Origin: Clostridia bacterium
GTDB taxonomy: Bacteria > Bacillota > Clostridia > TANB77 > CAG-508
Reading direction: 5' to 3'
Length of the DNA: 31,124 nucleotides
Assembly (NCBI GenBank): GCA_900754285.1
Contig: CAAECB010000085.1
Span: 1-31,124 of the forward strand
The position numbers and the translations under genes are program-made. The notes beneath the pieces are model-generated. The model worked only from the letters and a program-made list of their open reading frames with translations. It did not search any database and was not told where the DNA came from. This document shows positions 6,090 to 13,802 of the stretch, one piece after another; position 1 is the stretch's first letter, and every line of letters starts with the position of its first letter.

Positions 6090-7409
6090 TTATTCCAAAA
6101 ATCCCTTATAATGTCTCATAGCAAGTTGTGATTCTAATTGTTGTATTGTTTCTAATGCAACACCTACAACGATTAATATAGATGTTCCACCAAATGCAAT
6201 ATTAAGATTTGTAAATCTTAAAAACATTGGTAAAATAGCAATTATTGCTAAGAACAAACCACCAAACCATGTCAATTTAGAGATAATTGATGATAAATAT
6301 TCTGTAGTTGGTTTTCCAGCTCTAATACCTGGTATGAAACCACCATTTTTCTTAATTGTTGCTGATACTTCTGCTGGATTAAATGTAGCATAAGTATAGA
6401 AAAATGTAAATCCAACAATTAATAATAAATATACAATTGCATTAGCTATAGAATAACCTATTCCAACACTTGATGAAGATGTGGCAATAGAAAATTTATA
6501 TAGTCCTGCTAAAAATCCTGTTTGTGAGGCAATATCTTTTACAAACAATTGAATTATCATAGCTGGGAAAGTCATAAATGATGATGCAAATATAATTGGC
6601 ATAACTCCAGCCATTGCTAGTTTTAATGGAATATGTGTATTTTGTGCACCAACCATTTTTCTTCCTACAACTTTTTTAGAATATTGTACAGGTACTCTTC
6701 TTTCTGCTTGTTGAACAAATACAACACCAGCAATTAAAATTATTGCACCTATAAGAATTCCAATAGATAATAATAATCCAGTTGTGCTAAATCCGCTTTT
6801 TGTAAAAATTAATCCCCATAATGTTGTTACAAAACTTGGTAGTCCTGAAACAATACCTACAAATATAATAATTGAAATTCCATTTCCAATTCCTTTACTT
6901 GTAATTTGATCTCCTAACCACATTAATAGTGAAGTACCTCCAACAAGCCCAACAACTACTAATGCACCAGTTAAGAAGTCAGTATTAACAAATATACCTG
7001 CACTCTTGTATGATAAGAACAATCCAATAGCTTCTACTAAAGCTAAAATTATTGTTATTATTTTAGTATATTTGTCAATTTTCTTTCTTCCTTCTTCTCC
7101 ACCTTCTTTAGTTAATCTTTCTAAAGATGGAATAATCATTGCTAATAATTGTACTACGATTGATGCTGTAATATATGGTGTGATAGACATTGCAAATATA
7201 GAGAATCTTGAGAAAGCTCCTCCAGAAATCATATTGATTAATCCTGCAACTCCATCAACAGAACTCATTGCTTCTGACAATGCAATACTATTAACACCAG
7301 GTACTGTTATATAGCATCCTAAACGAAATATAATTATAAGTAAAAGTGTGTACCATAATTTTTTTCTTACTTCTGGCGTTTTTAGTGCATTTTTGATTGT
7401 TTTAAACAA
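6090..7409 (-). CDS. secY: Preprotein translocase subunit SecY
   Basis: The channel subunit of the SecYEG protein export pore in the cytoplasmic membrane. The 439 residues contain about ten hydrophobic segments and the family signatures GGAFSRFSIFAMSITPYITASI (lateral gate/plug region) and PVQYSKKVVGRKM (cytosolic loop). The C-terminus is RHYKGFLE. The start is TTG at 7407-7409, directly abutting the rplO stop (TAA-TTG). A GAGGTGATT site overlapping the end of rplO makes this start convincing and implies translational coupling. Confidence 0.97.
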   Translation of the reverse strand: MFKTIKNALKTPEVRKKLWYTLLLIIIFRLGCYITVPGVNSIALSEAMSSVDGVAGLINMISGGAFSRFSIFAMSITPYITASIVVQLLAMIIPSLERLTKEGGEEGRKKIDKYTKIITIILALVEAIGLFLSYKSAGIFVNTDFLTGALVVVGLVGGTSLLMWLGDQITSKGIGNGISIIIFVGIVSGLPSFVTTLWGLIFTKSGFSTTGLLLSIGILIGAIILIAGVVFVQQAERRVPVQYSKKVVGRKMVGAQNTHIPLKLAMAGVMPIIFASSFMTFPAMIIQLFVKDIASQTGFLAGLYKFSIATSSSSVGIGYSIANAIVYLLLIVGFTFFYTYATFNPAEVSATIKKNGGFIPGIRAGKPTTEYLSSIISKLTWFGGLFLAIIAILPMFLRFTNLNIAFGGTSILIVVGVALETIQQLESQLAMRHYKGFLE

Positions 7410-7844
7410 TTAAATCACCTCAGCCTTTCCACCTAAAGCCTCAATTGCTTCTTTTGCTTTTGTAGTAAATCTTGTGGCTTTTACGTTTAATTTTTTATCT
7501 AATTTTCCAGTTGCTAATATAACGATTCCATCATTGATTTTTCCAATGATTCCTTCTTCTAATAGAGTTTGAGCTGATACATCTGTAGCTTTTGATTTAT
7601 TTAACATTGTTAAAGTTACTTCTGTATAAGTTTTTGCATGGATGTTTGTAAATCCTCTTTTTGGAAGTCTTCTATATAATGGTGTTTGACCTCCTTCAAA
7701 TCCACGTCTTACTCCTCCACCAGATCTAGCTTTTTGTCCTTTATGACCTCTACCTGATGTTTTTCCTAATCCTGAACCTATTCCACGTCCAACTCTTGTT
7801 CTTTTTGTTTTTTCAACTGCTGGTTTTAATTCTCCTAGTTTCAT
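7410..7844 (-). CDS. rplO: 50S ribosomal protein L15
   Basis: uL15, a late-assembling large-subunit protein with a long glycine/arginine-rich N-terminal tail that threads through 23S rRNA. The 144 residues begin MKLGELKPAVEKTKRTRVGRG. They contain GKTSGRGHKGQKARSGGGVR and FEGGQTPLYRRLPKRGF. It directly follows rpsE, with no rpmD between. The AGGAGG site is about 13 bases from the ATG, which is longer than usual. Confidence 0.97.
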   Translation of the reverse strand: MKLGELKPAVEKTKRTRVGRGIGSGLGKTSGRGHKGQKARSGGGVRRGFEGGQTPLYRRLPKRGFTNIHAKTYTEVTLTMLNKSKATDVSAQTLLEEGIIGKINDGIVILATGKLDKKLNVKATRFTTKAKEAIEALGGKAEVI

Positions 7845-7887
7845 TTTTAGCTGTGCACCTCCTTATTTTTTATTTTTCGTATATCAA

Positions 7888-8373
7888 TTATAAAATATCT
7901 TCTACTTTTTTTCCTCTTTTTTTAGCTACTTGTTCTATTGTTTGCATTGATTTTAAACCTTCGATTGTAGCATATACAACGTTTCTTGGATTGTTTGTTC
8001 CAATAACTTTTGTTCTTATATCTTTGTAACCTGCAAGCTCTAATACTGGTCTAACGCTACCCCCAGCGATAACTCCAGTACCAACTGATGCTGGTTTAAG
8101 CATAACTTTTGCACTTCCGAATGTTCCAATATATTCATGAGGTACTGTTGTTCCAACAACTGGTACTTCTACTAAGTTTTTCTTAGCTTCTTGAATTGCT
8201 TTTTTGATAGCATCTGGTACTTCTGCTGCTTTACCATTACCTACACCAATATGTCCGTTTTCATCACCAACGACAACAACTGCACTAAATCTGAAAGTTC
8301 TACCACCTTTTACAACTTTTGCAACTCTGTTGATAGCAACAACTTTCTCTTTTAATTCGTTTTTTTCTTCCAT
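7888..8373 (-). CDS. rpsE: 30S ribosomal protein S5
   Basis: uS5 at the mRNA entry channel, contributing to decoding fidelity and mRNA unwinding. The 161 residues start MEEKNELKEKVVAINRVAKVVKGGRTFRF with the double-stranded-RNA-binding-like S5 domain. They continue with the GGSVRPVLELAGYKDI region and a C-terminal domain ending KRGKKVEDIL. ATG follows AAAGGAGGAAAG. The next gene in the cluster is rplO, because L30 is absent here. Confidence 0.97.
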   Translation of the reverse strand: MEEKNELKEKVVAINRVAKVVKGGRTFRFSAVVVVGDENGHIGVGNGKAAEVPDAIKKAIQEAKKNLVEVPVVGTTVPHEYIGTFGSAKVMLKPASVGTGVIAGGSVRPVLELAGYKDIRTKVIGTNNPRNVVYATIEGLKSMQTIEQVAKKRGKKVEDIL

Positions 8374-8404
8374 TGGTTTTCTTTCCTCCTTTTTTAGATA
8401 ATAA

Positions 8405-8764
8405 TTAGAATTTTAATCCGCCTTCTCTAGCTGCTTCGGCTAATTCTTTTACTATTCCGTGATATATGTATCCTCCACGGTCAAATACTACGTTTTCTAT
8501 TTTATGTTCTTTTGCTTTTTTAGCAATAAGTGTTCCAACTTCTTTAGCAGCTTCTTTGTTTGCATATTTTGTTTTAACTTCTTTATCTAAAGTAGAAGCT
8601 GATACTAATGTTTTTCCAGCAACATCATCAATGATTTGAACATAAATGTTTTTATTACTTCTATATACACACAATCTTGGTCTATCTTGTGTTCCAGATA
8701 TTTTTCTTCTTACTCTTAAATGTCTTCTAGCTCTTTCCATTTTTCTATCTGTCTTTTTAACCAT
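8405..8764 (-). CDS. rplR: 50S ribosomal protein L18
   Basis: uL18, which brings 5S rRNA into the central protuberance together with L5. The 119 residues carry the basic N-terminus RRHLRVRRKISGTQDRPRL, then VYRSNKNIYVQIIDD. The family end is FDRGGYIYHGIVKELAEAAREGGL. The length is normal. It is separated from rplF by a 143-bp gap almost entirely filled by a long palindromic element. Confidence 0.97.
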   Translation of the reverse strand: MVKKTDRKMERARRHLRVRRKISGTQDRPRLCVYRSNKNIYVQIIDDVAGKTLVSASTLDKEVKTKYANKEAAKEVGTLIAKKAKEHKIENVVFDRGGYIYHGIVKELAEAAREGGLKF

Positions 8765-8784
8765 TTCTAAAACTCCCTTCTAAA

Positions 8785-8905
8785 TTTTGATTAAATTAGT
8801 TATATTGTGCATTTTTAATATTTATTACAAGGCGAGGCTATACGTTTGTATGCCGAGATTTGCAATAAACGTTAAAAATGTGCAAGATGAATGATTTAAT
8901 CGAAA
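8785..8905. repeat. 121-bp long palindromic element, copy B, between rplF and rplR
   Basis: The outer arms TTTTGATTAAAT (8785-8796) and ATTTAATCGAAA (8894-8905) enclose a 79-bp core (8806-8884) with TGTGCA at both ends. The inner arms form about 20 pairs. The tip, CGAGGC/GCCGAG (8833-8838, 8852-8857), has the tandem G.A seen in copy A, the same bulged T and a four-base loop. Relative to copy A (3146-3274) two tip pairs changed on both sides together (A-T to G-C and T-A to C-G). No coding content is visible. Confidence 0.8.
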
Positions 8906-8907
8906 TT

Positions 8908-9444
8908 TTATTTTCCTGTTTTACCCTCTTTACGACGAATAACTTCATCAGCATATTTAATACCTTTACCTCTATAAACTTCAGGTGGTCTTTTTGTTCT
9001 AATAACTGCTGCTGTTTGTCCAACTAATTCTTTATCAATACCTCTAACTATAATAGTGTTAGCATTTGGTACATCAAAAGTAATTCCTTCTGGAGCTTTA
9101 AAGATTACTGGATGTGAATATCCTAATGTTAGATTTAAGTCATTACCTTGTTTTTGAACTCTATATCCAACACCATTTATTTGTAATTCTTTTGAATATT
9201 CATCTTTAACACCTATAATCATGTTATTGATTAAAGTTCTTGTTAATCCATGTAAACTTCTATTTTGAGCTTCGTCATTTATTCTAGTTACTTTAATTTC
9301 ATTACCTTCCATTGCTAAAGAAATATTTTTATGTATTTCTCTTTCTAATGTACCTTTTGGTCCTTTTACAGTAACTTTATGTCCATCTATTTTTACTTCA
9401 ACACCATCTGGTACTGTTATTGGTTTATTTCCAATTCTTGACAT
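8908..9444 (-). CDS. rplF: 50S ribosomal protein L6
   Basis: uL6, near the GTPase-associated centre beside the sarcin-ricin loop. The 178 residues have two repeated domains. They start MSRIGNKPITVPDGVEVKID, with VKGPKGTLEREIH, and end with the signature PPEVYRGKGIKYADEVIRRKEGK. ATG follows AGAAGGAGGGAAAA. Length and position between rpsH and rplR are normal, apart from the palindrome inserted after its stop. Confidence 0.97.
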   Translation of the reverse strand: MSRIGNKPITVPDGVEVKIDGHKVTVKGPKGTLEREIHKNISLAMEGNEIKVTRINDEAQNRSLHGLTRTLINNMIIGVKDEYSKELQINGVGYRVQKQGNDLNLTLGYSHPVIFKAPEGITFDVPNANTIIVRGIDKELVGQTAAVIRTKRPPEVYRGKGIKYADEVIRRKEGKTGK

Positions 9445-9486
9445 GTTTTTTCTCCCTCCTTCTGATTTTAAATGTCTTTATATAAA

Positions 9487-9885
9487 TTACCATACATATG
9501 CTAAAACTTCTCCACCTACACCTAATTGGCGAGCTTCTTTATCTGTTTTTAAACCTTTAGATGTAGAGATTATAGCAATTCCTAAACCATTTAGAACTTG
9601 TGGTAAATCTTCTTTAGAAGCATATACTCTTAGTCCTGGTTTACTGATTCTTCTTAATCCATCAATTACTCTTGTTCCTTTTTCGTCATATTTTAAAGTA
9701 ATTCTTATAATTCCTTGATTGTCATCTTTTATTTCTTCAAAAGATTTTATATATCCTTCTTTGAATAATATTTCTGCAATACCTAATTTCATGTTTGATG
9801 CAGGTACATCTACTGTTTTATGTTTTGCACTGTTTGCGTTTCTTATTCTTGTAAGCATATCTGCGATTGGATCTGTAGTTGTCAT
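9487..9885 (-). CDS. rpsH: 30S ribosomal protein S8
   Basis: uS8 binds helix 21 of 16S rRNA and, in E. coli, represses the spc operon by binding mRNA near rplE. The 132 residues open TTTDPIADMLTRIRNANSAKH. They end with the conserved GISTSKGLKTDKEARQ-like block (ISTSKGLKTDKEARQLGVGG) and VLAYVW. ATG follows an AGGAGG-type site. No obvious S8-binding mimic could be identified by eye. Confidence 0.97.
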   Translation of the reverse strand: MTTTDPIADMLTRIRNANSAKHKTVDVPASNMKLGIAEILFKEGYIKSFEEIKDDNQGIIRITLKYDEKGTRVIDGLRRISKPGLRVYASKEDLPQVLNGLGIAIISTSKGLKTDKEARQLGVGGEVLAYVW

Positions 9886-9921
9886 TTTTTCTCTTACCTC
9901 CTTTTTACTACTTTATCAATT

Positions 9922-10107
9922 TTACCAGCTTGCTTTTTTAACACCTGGTATTTCTCCTTTATGTGCTAATTCTCTAAAACATACACGACAAATACCATAT
10001 TTTCTGATATAAGCATGTGGTCTACCACATAATTTACATCTATTGTATTCTCTTGTTTTGTATTTTTGTGGTCTAGCTTGTTTTACTTTCATTGATTTTT
10101 TAGCCAT
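9922..10107 (-). CDS. rpsN: 30S ribosomal protein S14, zinc type
   Basis: uS14 of the small-subunit head. The 61-residue short form is the zinc-dependent type Z. C24, C27, C40 and C43 (CKLCGRPHAYIRKYGICRVC) form the zinc ribbon, and the tail is FRELAHKGEIPGVKKASW. The short C+ form is the standard primary S14 in Firmicutes. It lies between rplE and rpsH as usual. Confidence 0.97.
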   Translation of the reverse strand: MAKKSMKVKQARPQKYKTREYNRCKLCGRPHAYIRKYGICRVCFRELAHKGEIPGVKKASW

Positions 10108-10128
10108 AGTTTTTATTTTCCTCCTTTT

Positions 10129-10668
10129 TTAAGCTTTAAATGGCATTCCCATAAGCTTTAGCAACTCTTTTGCTTCTTCATCAGTTTTAGCAGTAGTTGC
10201 AAATATGATATCCATACCTCTAATTTTATCAACTTTATCATATTCAATTTCTGGGAATATTAATTGCTCTTTAATACCCATAGAGTAGTTACCTCTACCA
10301 TCAAAAGAATTATTTGATACTCCTCTAAAGTCTCTAACTCTTGGAAGTGCTACATTAAATAGTTTATAAGCAAAATCATACATTTTGTCTGCTCTTAATG
10401 TTACTTTACAACCTACATTTACACCTTCTCTTAATTTGAATGCTGCAATTGATTTTCTAGCTTTAGTAATTACTGGTTGTTGTCCTGTAATTTGAGCTAA
10501 ATCTTTTATAGCATTTTCTAATGATTTAGGATTTTCTTTTACATCACCTAAACCAATATTTATAACTATTTTATCTAGTTTTGGAACTTCCATAACTGAT
10601 TTATAGTTGAATTTTTTCATTAATGCTGGGATTACTTCTTTTTCATATTGTTCTCTTAATTTTTCCAT
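10129..10668 (-). CDS. rplE: 50S ribosomal protein L5
   Basis: uL5 binds 5S rRNA in the central protuberance and touches the P-site tRNA. The 179 residues include VMEVPKLDKIVINIGLGD near the start and then QITGQQPVITKARKSIA. The later segments are FKLREGVNVGCKVTLR and DIIFATTAKTDEEAKELL. The length is normal. ATG follows a GGAGGATTT-type site, closely behind rplX. Confidence 0.97.
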   Translation of the reverse strand: MEKLREQYEKEVIPALMKKFNYKSVMEVPKLDKIVINIGLGDVKENPKSLENAIKDLAQITGQQPVITKARKSIAAFKLREGVNVGCKVTLRADKMYDFAYKLFNVALPRVRDFRGVSNNSFDGRGNYSMGIKEQLIFPEIEYDKVDKIRGMDIIFATTAKTDEEAKELLKLMGMPFKA

Positions 10669-10689
10669 TTTTGTTTAAATCCTCCTTTC

Positions 10690-10998
10690 TTATTTTAAAT
10701 TTGCACCGCATTTTTTGCAAACACGTACTTTACCATCTTTTTCTACACTATATCCAACTCTTGTTGCTTTACCACATTTTGGGCATACAACATTTACTTT
10801 TGAACTAGCAATAGGATGTTCTGAAGCTATAATTCCGCCTTCTTCTCCGGCTCTTCTAGCTTTAGTGTGTTTTTTTCTGATATTTACATCTTTAACGATA
10901 ACTTTATCTTTTTTAGGTAGTACTTCTAGTACTTCTCCTGTTTTATCTTTATCATTTCCTGATAACACTTTAACTGTATCACCTTTTTTGATTCTCAT
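10690..10998 (-). CDS. rplX: 50S ribosomal protein L24, zinc-ribbon form
   Basis: uL24, an early assembly protein. The N-terminal KOW domain reads MRIKKGDTVKVLSGNDKDKTG. The C-terminal half holds two CxxC pairs (C72/C75 and C94/C97: CPKCGKATRVGYS and VCKKCG). This is the zinc-binding C+ variant known in some Firmicutes. Together with S4, S14 and L36 this cluster encodes at least four zinc ribosomal proteins. The 75-bp gap before it contains a small hairpin overlapping the rplN stop. Confidence 0.96.
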   Translation of the reverse strand: MRIKKGDTVKVLSGNDKDKTGEVLEVLPKKDKVIVKDVNIRKKHTKARRAGEEGGIIASEHPIASSKVNVVCPKCGKATRVGYSVEKDGKVRVCKKCGANLK

Positions 10999-11054
10999 GA
11001 GAGATTTCCCTCCTTCTTTAAAAATTTTCTATATTCTCTTTATTTATAATCAAC

Positions 11055-11075
11055 AGTCTATGTTGTATATAGACT
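11055..11075 (-). promoter_or_regulatory. 7-bp hairpin overlapping the rplN stop codon
   Basis: On the mRNA strand AGTCTAT pairs with ATAGACT around a seven-base loop. The 5' arm includes part of the rplN TAG stop. No T tract follows. It might affect termination or re-initiation on rplX, or mark a processing site. The evidence is limited to the perfect but short stem. Confidence 0.3.
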
Positions 11076-11442
11076 ATAGAACTTCTGGAGCTAATGATAA
11101 TATTTTCATATAATCCTTTTCTCTTAATTCTCTTGCAACTGGTCCGAAGATACGTGTTCCTTTTGGAGTTTTATCTTCTTTTATAATAACTGCTGCATTT
11201 TCATCAAATTTTATATATGAACCATCTGCTCTACGTAAACCTCTTTTAGATCTTACGATAACAGCTTTTACAACATCACCTTTTTTAACAACGCCTCCTG
11301 GTGTTGCTGATTTAACTGAAGCAACTATTACATCTCCAATGTTAGCAGTTTTTCTGTATGATCCTCCTAAACATCTGATGCACATTAATTCTTTTGCACC
11401 TGTGTTGTCAGCTACTTTTAATCTTGTTTGTTGTTGTATCAT
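11074..11442 (-). CDS. rplN: 50S ribosomal protein L14
   Basis: uL14 at the subunit interface, part of bridges B5 and B8. The 122 residues begin MIQQQTRLKVADNTGAKELMCIRC. They contain KGDVVKAVIVRSKRGLRRADGS and end RELREKDYMKILSLAPEVL, all family hallmarks. Length and order rpsQ-rplN-rplX are standard. Confidence 0.97.
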   Translation of the reverse strand: MIQQQTRLKVADNTGAKELMCIRCLGGSYRKTANIGDVIVASVKSATPGGVVKKGDVVKAVIVRSKRGLRRADGSYIKFDENAAVIIKEDKTPKGTRIFGPVARELREKDYMKILSLAPEVL

Positions 11443-11490
11443 TTTGTGGTTCCTCCCTTCTTTTTGTTATTCTTTTACTTTATTTGATTC

Positions 11491-11754
11491 TTATTTTATT
11501 ATTGCTTTTTCAGTAATTTCTACAACTCTCCATCTTTTATCTTTTGATAGAGGTCTTGTTTCCATAACCTTAACTTTGTCGCCGATTTGGCAAGCATTTT
11601 GTTCATCATGAGCTTTTAATTTGTAAGTTCTTTTTACTGTTTTACCATAAACTCCATGGCTTACGCTTGTTTCTACAGCTACAACTACAGTTTTATCCAT
11701 TTTGTTTGATACAACTGTACCTTGCATAACTTTACGAAGATTTCTTTCTTCCAT
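11491..11754 (-). CDS. rpsQ: 30S ribosomal protein S17
   Basis: uS17, an early small-subunit assembly protein with an OB fold. The 87 residues start MEERNLRKVMQGTVVSNKMDKTV. They contain YGKTVKRTYKLKAHDEQNACQIGD and end with TRPLSKDKRWRVVEI. It sits between rpmC and rplN as usual. Confidence 0.97.
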   Translation of the reverse strand: MEERNLRKVMQGTVVSNKMDKTVVVAVETSVSHGVYGKTVKRTYKLKAHDEQNACQIGDKVKVMETRPLSKDKRWRVVEITEKAIIK

Positions 11755-11813
11755 TTATGAATCCTCCTTCTTTTTGATAGGGAAATTTTATATACTTCCT
11801 TTTTTAAATTTTA

Positions 11814-12020
11814 TTATTGAGCTTTAGATTCTGCAATTTTTCTTTCTGTTAATACAGTATTTATTTTAGCTATATCTTTTTTAACTTCTTTTATTTTCAT
11901 AGGATTATCTAATCCGTTTGTAGCTAAACTAAATTTTAATTTGAACAATTCTGTTTTTAGTTCACCTAATTCCTTCTCTAAATCTGGTGAAGACATTTCT
12001 CTTATTTTATTTATCTTCAT
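11814..12020 (-). CDS. rpmC: 50S ribosomal protein L29
   Basis: uL29 at the tunnel exit, near the docking site for SRP and trigger factor. The 68-residue helical protein begins MKINKIREMSSPDLEKELGEL and contains ELFKLKFSLATNGL. Upstream in-frame starts exist (GTG at 12029, ATG at 12023). I chose 12020 because it gives the family start and best spacing to AGGTAGGTG. That site lies inside the end of rplP. No gap exists between the two genes, which implies coupling. Confidence 0.94.
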   Translation of the reverse strand: MKINKIREMSSPDLEKELGELKTELFKLKFSLATNGLDNPMKIKEVKKDIAKINTVLTERKIAESKAQ

Positions 12021-12450
12021 CATTTTCACCTACCTTTTCTGTTTCTTTAGCGATAAATTTTGTTTTTATAGGTAGTTTATTCATCGCAAGTCTTAGTGCC
12101 TCTCTTGCAGTTTCTTCTGGTACACCAGCAATTTCAAACATTACTCTTCCTGGTTTAACAACTGCTACCCAATATTCTGGAGCACCTTTTCCTTTACCCA
12201 TACGAGTTCCAATTGGTTTAGAAGTGATTGGTTTGTCTGGAAAGATTTTAATCCAAACTTTTCCACCTCTTTTTATATAACGTGTCATAGCAATACGAGC
12301 TGCTTCTATTTGATTTCCTGTAATTAAACCTCCTGTTACAGCTTGAATTCCATATTCACCATCTGATATTTTATTTCCTCTTGTAGCTTTTCCTCTCATT
12401 CTACCTTTTTGCATTTTTCTGAACTTTGTTCTTTTTGGCATTAATGGCAT
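12007..12450 (-). CDS. rplP: 50S ribosomal protein L16
   Basis: uL16 near the A-site tRNA elbow, required late in large-subunit assembly. The 147 residues start MPLMPKRTKFRKMQKGRMRG. They contain YGIQAVTGGLITGNQIEAAR and RMGKGKGAPEYWVAVVKPGR. The start overlaps the rpsC stop as TAATG. The end overlaps the start region of rpmC, so three genes are tightly coupled. Confidence 0.97.
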   Translation of the reverse strand: MPLMPKRTKFRKMQKGRMRGKATRGNKISDGEYGIQAVTGGLITGNQIEAARIAMTRYIKRGGKVWIKIFPDKPITSKPIGTRMGKGKGAPEYWVAVVKPGRVMFEIAGVPEETAREALRLAMNKLPIKTKFIAKETEKVGENDEDK

Positions 12451-13106
12451 TATTCAGCGCCTCCTTCCACTTTTTTACTTGGAAGAATTTCTCCTTTATA
12501 AATCCAAACTTTTACTCCAATTTTTCCATATGTTGTATTTGCTTCAGCAAATCCATAATCTATGTCAGCTCTTAGAGTTTGTAATGGAATATTTCCTTCT
12601 TTATAGAATTCAGTTCTAGCCATGTCAGCTCCACCAAGTCTACCTGATACAGCTGTTTTAATTCCTAATGCTCCAGCTTTTGTAGCTTTTTGCATACATT
12701 GTTTCATAGCACGTCTGAATGAAATTCTTCTTTCCAATTGTCCTGCAATGTTTTCTGCAACTAATTGTGCATCTGTGTCTGCATTTTTAACTTCTACGAT
12801 GTTTAAATTTACATCTTTTCCGATTAATTTTGCAAGCTCAGCTTTTGTGCTTTCTGCTCCTGCTCCACCTTTTCCGATTACGATTCCTGGTTTTGCAGTA
12901 TATAGATTTACTTTTACGGCTTTAGCAGTTCTTTCAACTTCTATTTTAGAAACTCCAGCTGCGTATAATTTTTTCTTTAAAAATTTACGTATTTTTTGGT
13001 CTTCTACTAAATAGTCTGAGAAGTTTTTAGAATCTGCATACCATTTTGAGTTCCAGTCTTTAATTATTCCAACTCTCACTCCTGTTGGATGTACTTTTTG
13101 TCCCAT
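12450..13106 (-). CDS. rpsC: 30S ribosomal protein S3
   Basis: uS3 at the mRNA entry tunnel. The 218 residues start MGQKVHPTGVRVGIIKDWNS. They carry a KH domain with PGIVIGKGGAGAESTKAELA, then RRAMKQCMQKATKAGALGIK and SGRLGGADMARTEFYKEG, which are family signatures. The length is normal. The stop overlaps the rplP start. Confidence 0.97.
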   Translation of the reverse strand: MGQKVHPTGVRVGIIKDWNSKWYADSKNFSDYLVEDQKIRKFLKKKLYAAGVSKIEVERTAKAVKVNLYTAKPGIVIGKGGAGAESTKAELAKLIGKDVNLNIVEVKNADTDAQLVAENIAGQLERRISFRRAMKQCMQKATKAGALGIKTAVSGRLGGADMARTEFYKEGNIPLQTLRADIDYGFAEANTTYGKIGVKVWIYKGEILPSKKVEGGAE

Positions 13107-13112
13107 ATCCTA

Positions 13113-13475
13113 TTAATCCTCCTTTTCTCTTAATACGATTGTAATATGACTTGTTCTTTTTCTAATTCTAACTGCTGATCCTTTTGCAGCTGGTCTTATT
13201 CTTTTTAATGTTGGTCCTTGATTTGCATATATTTCAGCAACATATAAATTTTCAGATTTCATATCATGATTATTTTCTGCATTTGCAATTGCTGATTTCA
13301 ATAATTTTTCGATAACTTCTGATGATGCTTTTGGTGTAAATTTAACTATTGTTAAAGCTTCCATTGCATCTTTTCCTCTTATTAAATCTGCAACAATTTT
13401 AACTTTTCTAGCAGAAATTCTTGCAAATTTAAGAGTTGCTCTTGCTTCTTTTACAGCGATTTCTTGTTCTTGCAC
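13113..13475 (-). CDS. rplV: 50S ribosomal protein L22
   Basis: uL22, whose hairpin lines the peptide exit tunnel at the constriction. The 120 residues include TLKFARISARKVKIVADLIR and the loop PTLKRIRPAAKGSAVRIRKR. They end with SHITIVL. The start is GTG at 13473-13475, eight bases after AAGGAGG, which is well placed. Order rpsS-rplV-rpsC is standard. Confidence 0.97.
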   Translation of the reverse strand: MQEQEIAVKEARATLKFARISARKVKIVADLIRGKDAMEALTIVKFTPKASSEVIEKLLKSAIANAENNHDMKSENLYVAEIYANQGPTLKRIRPAAKGSAVRIRKRTSHITIVLREKED

Positions 13476-13504
13476 TTTTTTTACCTCCTTAACTCATGTT
13501 TATG

Positions 13505-13783
13505 TTATTTAACTTTGCTTGTCTTTTCTCCTGCATGACCTTTGAATGTTCTTGTTGGAGCAAATTCTCCTAATTTATGTCCAATCATTTCTTCTGTTAT
13601 ATAAATTGGAACATGTTTTCTACCGTCATGGACAGCTATTGTGTGTCCAACCATTTGTGGATAAATTGTAGAAGCTCTTGACCATGTTTTCAAAACATCT
13701 TTTGCTCCTGTTTCATTCATGTCTTCTATTCTTTTTAATAATTTTTCTTGTACAAATGGCTTTTTCTTGCTTGATCTAGACAT
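13505..13783 (-). CDS. rpsS: 30S ribosomal protein S19
   Basis: uS19 in the small-subunit head, forming a complex with S13. The 92 residues start MSRSSKKKPFVQEKLLKRI. They contain KTWSRASTIYPQMVGHTIAV, then HDGRKHVPIYITEEMIGHKL and FAPTRTFKGH, all family signatures. Confidence 0.97.
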   Translation of the reverse strand: MSRSSKKKPFVQEKLLKRIEDMNETGAKDVLKTWSRASTIYPQMVGHTIAVHDGRKHVPIYITEEMIGHKLGEFAPTRTFKGHAGEKTSKVK

Positions 13784-13802
13784 TTAGATGTCCTCCTTTC
13801 AA

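Noticed and set aside
8838..9023. Small minus-strand gene between rplF and rplR
   Set aside because: It overlaps the 3' end of rplF in another frame and runs through the palindrome; no credible start or family.
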